Below, in pieces: positions 5,853 to 6,914 of a stretch of 6,914 nucleotides of DNA (position 1 is the first letter of the stretch; the number at the start of each line of letters is the position of its first letter). The notes under the pieces are model-generated. The model had not been told where the DNA came from. It did no database searches and saw nothing but the letters and a program-made list of their open reading frames with translations. This DNA is from an uncultured Eubacteriales bacterium (GTDB lineage: Bacteria > Bacillota > Clostridia > Lachnospirales > Bianqueaceae): contig ONYR01000130.1 in assembly GCA_900322165.1 (NCBI GenBank), positions 1-6,914 on the forward strand. Direction: 5' to 3'. The position numbers and the translations under genes were made by a program.

Positions 5853-6914
5853 ATGTACTCAGACCTTCTGAAACAGACGATTCGGGAAGTGAGTGAAAAG
5901 CTGGGCGCTGATTCAAAAGCGGCCCGGCTTTTTGCAAATTGTTATCCGAATACACTGGAAACGACGACCAAAGCGCTCGAAGACGGCCGGTATTTTGTAT
6001 TTACCGGCGATATTCCGGCCATGTGGCTGAGGGATTCGTCCGCTCAGGTCAGGCATTATCTCCCGCTCGCCAAGGAGCATCCGGAGATCGCGGCCATGAT
6101 CGAAGGGCTCTGCCGTCAGCAGACCTTCTGCATGCTTCAGGATCCGTATGCCAATGCTTTTAACGAGACCTCAAACGGTCATTGCTATCGCCACGATCAG
6201 ACGGACATGATCCCGCTTGACTGGGAACGGAAATATGAAATCGATTCGCTGTGCTATCCGATCCAGCTTGCCTATCTTCTATGGAAAACCACCGGAAGAG
6301 AGGGGCATCTGGATGCAGCCTTTCATCAGATGCTGCGCACGGTCACCGATCTGTGGATCCTCGAACAGCACCATGAGAATTCACCTTATCGCTTTGTCCG
6401 CACCGACTGTCCGCCGTCCGATACGCTTCCGCTTGAAGGAAAGGGGAATCCGGTCGTTTACACCGGCATGACCTGGTCGGGATTCCGTCCGAGTGACGAT
6501 GCCTGCCTCTATGGTTATCTCATTCCCTCCAACATGTTTGCGGTCGTTGTGTTAAAGATGGGCGCTCAGATCGCCCAGGATCTTTTTGCCGATAAAGCGC
6601 TCGCTTTTGACATGCTGCGTCTTCGGGAGGAGATCGATCAAGGCATCAAGGAATACGGGATCATCGATCATCCTCGCTATGGCAAAATGTACGCGTACGA
6701 AGTCGATGGACACGGGGGCGTTAATCTGATGGATGATGCCAACGTCCCGAGTCTTCTCTCGATTCCGTACCTGGGATACACCTCGTGGGATGATCCCGTT
6801 TACCAGAATACGCGCCGCTTCATCCTAAGCGAGGATAACCCTTATTACTATAAGGGAACCGCCTTGTCCGGCATCGGCAGCCCGCATACACCGAAGCATT
6901 ATGTTTGGCCGATC
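5853..6914 (+). CDS. Glycoside hydrolase family 125 exo-alpha-1,6-mannosidase (metal-independent), 3'-truncated by window edge
   Basis: The frame is open for 354 codons to the last base, out of roughly 430 expected for the family. My translation shows the GH125 (formerly DUF1237) hallmarks: LFANCYPNTLETT (26-38), TGDIPAMWLRDSSAQV (51-66), YEIDSLCYP (128-136), WSGFRPSDDACLYGYLIPSN (208-227), DDANVPSLLSIPYLGY (294-309) and SGIGSPHTPKHYVWPI (339-354). The general acid should be one of Asp215 or Asp216; the catalytic base glutamate known from characterised members should lie just beyond the edge, so it cannot be checked. Characterised GH125 enzymes remove terminal alpha-1,6-linked mannose from trimmed N-glycan-type mannosides by an inverting mechanism. 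There is no signal peptide, so the enzyme should act in the cytoplasm on imported oligosaccharides. It is the sixth gene of the run and gives the clearest hint of a glycan-degrading role. Confidence 0.93.
   Translation, partial: MYSDLLKQTIREVSEKLGADSKAARLFANCYPNTLETTTKALEDGRYFVFTGDIPAMWLRDSSAQVRHYLPLAKEHPEIAAMIEGLCRQQTFCMLQDPYANAFNETSNGHCYRHDQTDMIPLDWERKYEIDSLCYPIQLAYLLWKTTGREGHLDAAFHQMLRTVTDLWILEQHHENSPYRFVRTDCPPSDTLPLEGKGNPVVYTGMTWSGFRPSDDACLYGYLIPSNMFAVVVLKMGAQIAQDLFADKALAFDMLRLREEIDQGIKEYGIIDHPRYGKMYAYEVDGHGGVNLMDDANVPSLLSIPYLGYTSWDDPVYQNTRRFILSEDNPYYYKGTALSGIGSPHTPKHYVWPI

Noticed and set aside
5939..6471. Short plus-strand open frames at 5939-6163 and 6217-6471
   Set aside because: Both are out-of-frame shadows within the GH125 gene, whose frame is open from 5853 to the window end and carries the family motifs.

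Overview
The window is 6.9 kb of tightly packed, rightward-only bacterial coding sequence. G+C is in the mid-50s by eye. No RNA genes, mobile elements, CRISPR arrays or integration signs are visible. Strong AGGAGG-type ribosome sites, a consensus sigma-A/70-type promoter, and the gene families (GH125 mannosidase, a NagA-like amidohydrolase, a D,D-carboxypeptidase with no visible C-terminal domain) suggest a Bacillota species. A gut clostridial or erysipelotrichial lineage seems most likely, but that placement is inference from gene style and not from a marker gene.

Layout. Positions 1-1101 hold the 3' part of a penicillin-binding D,D-carboxypeptidase (peptidase S11) that enters from upstream. 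Directly after its stop codon lies a clear promoter (TTGACT, 17 bp, TACAAT; 1102-1130) overlapping a short tandem repeat. It fires into a run of six genes with gaps of only 1, 25, 1, 30 and 18 nt: a Gfo/Idh/MocA-type NAD(P)-dependent sugar oxidoreductase (1185-2261), a xylose-isomerase-like TIM-barrel epimerase/isomerase (2263-3114), a NagA-family amino-sugar-phosphate deacetylase (3140-4330), the mechanosensitive channel MscL (4332-4772), a cytoplasmic type I-like L-asparaginase (4803-5834), and a GH125 exo-alpha-mannosidase that runs off the right edge (5853 onward). I see no intrinsic terminator between any of these genes.

How they may work together. GH125 enzymes release alpha-1,6-linked mannose from trimmed N-glycan-type oligosaccharides. 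NagA-family enzymes deacetylate GlcNAc-6-phosphate or a related compound. Oxidoreductase plus TIM-barrel pairs process sugars, often through keto intermediates. L-asparaginase would turn asparagine, the amino acid that carries N-glycans, into aspartate and ammonia. The cluster could therefore be a salvage operon for glycan or glycopeptide breakdown products, with MscL either a passenger or a safety valve against solute build-up. This reading is a hypothesis. Each protein family is well supported, but the substrates of the oxidoreductase, the TIM-barrel protein and the divergent deacetylase cannot be read from sequence alone.
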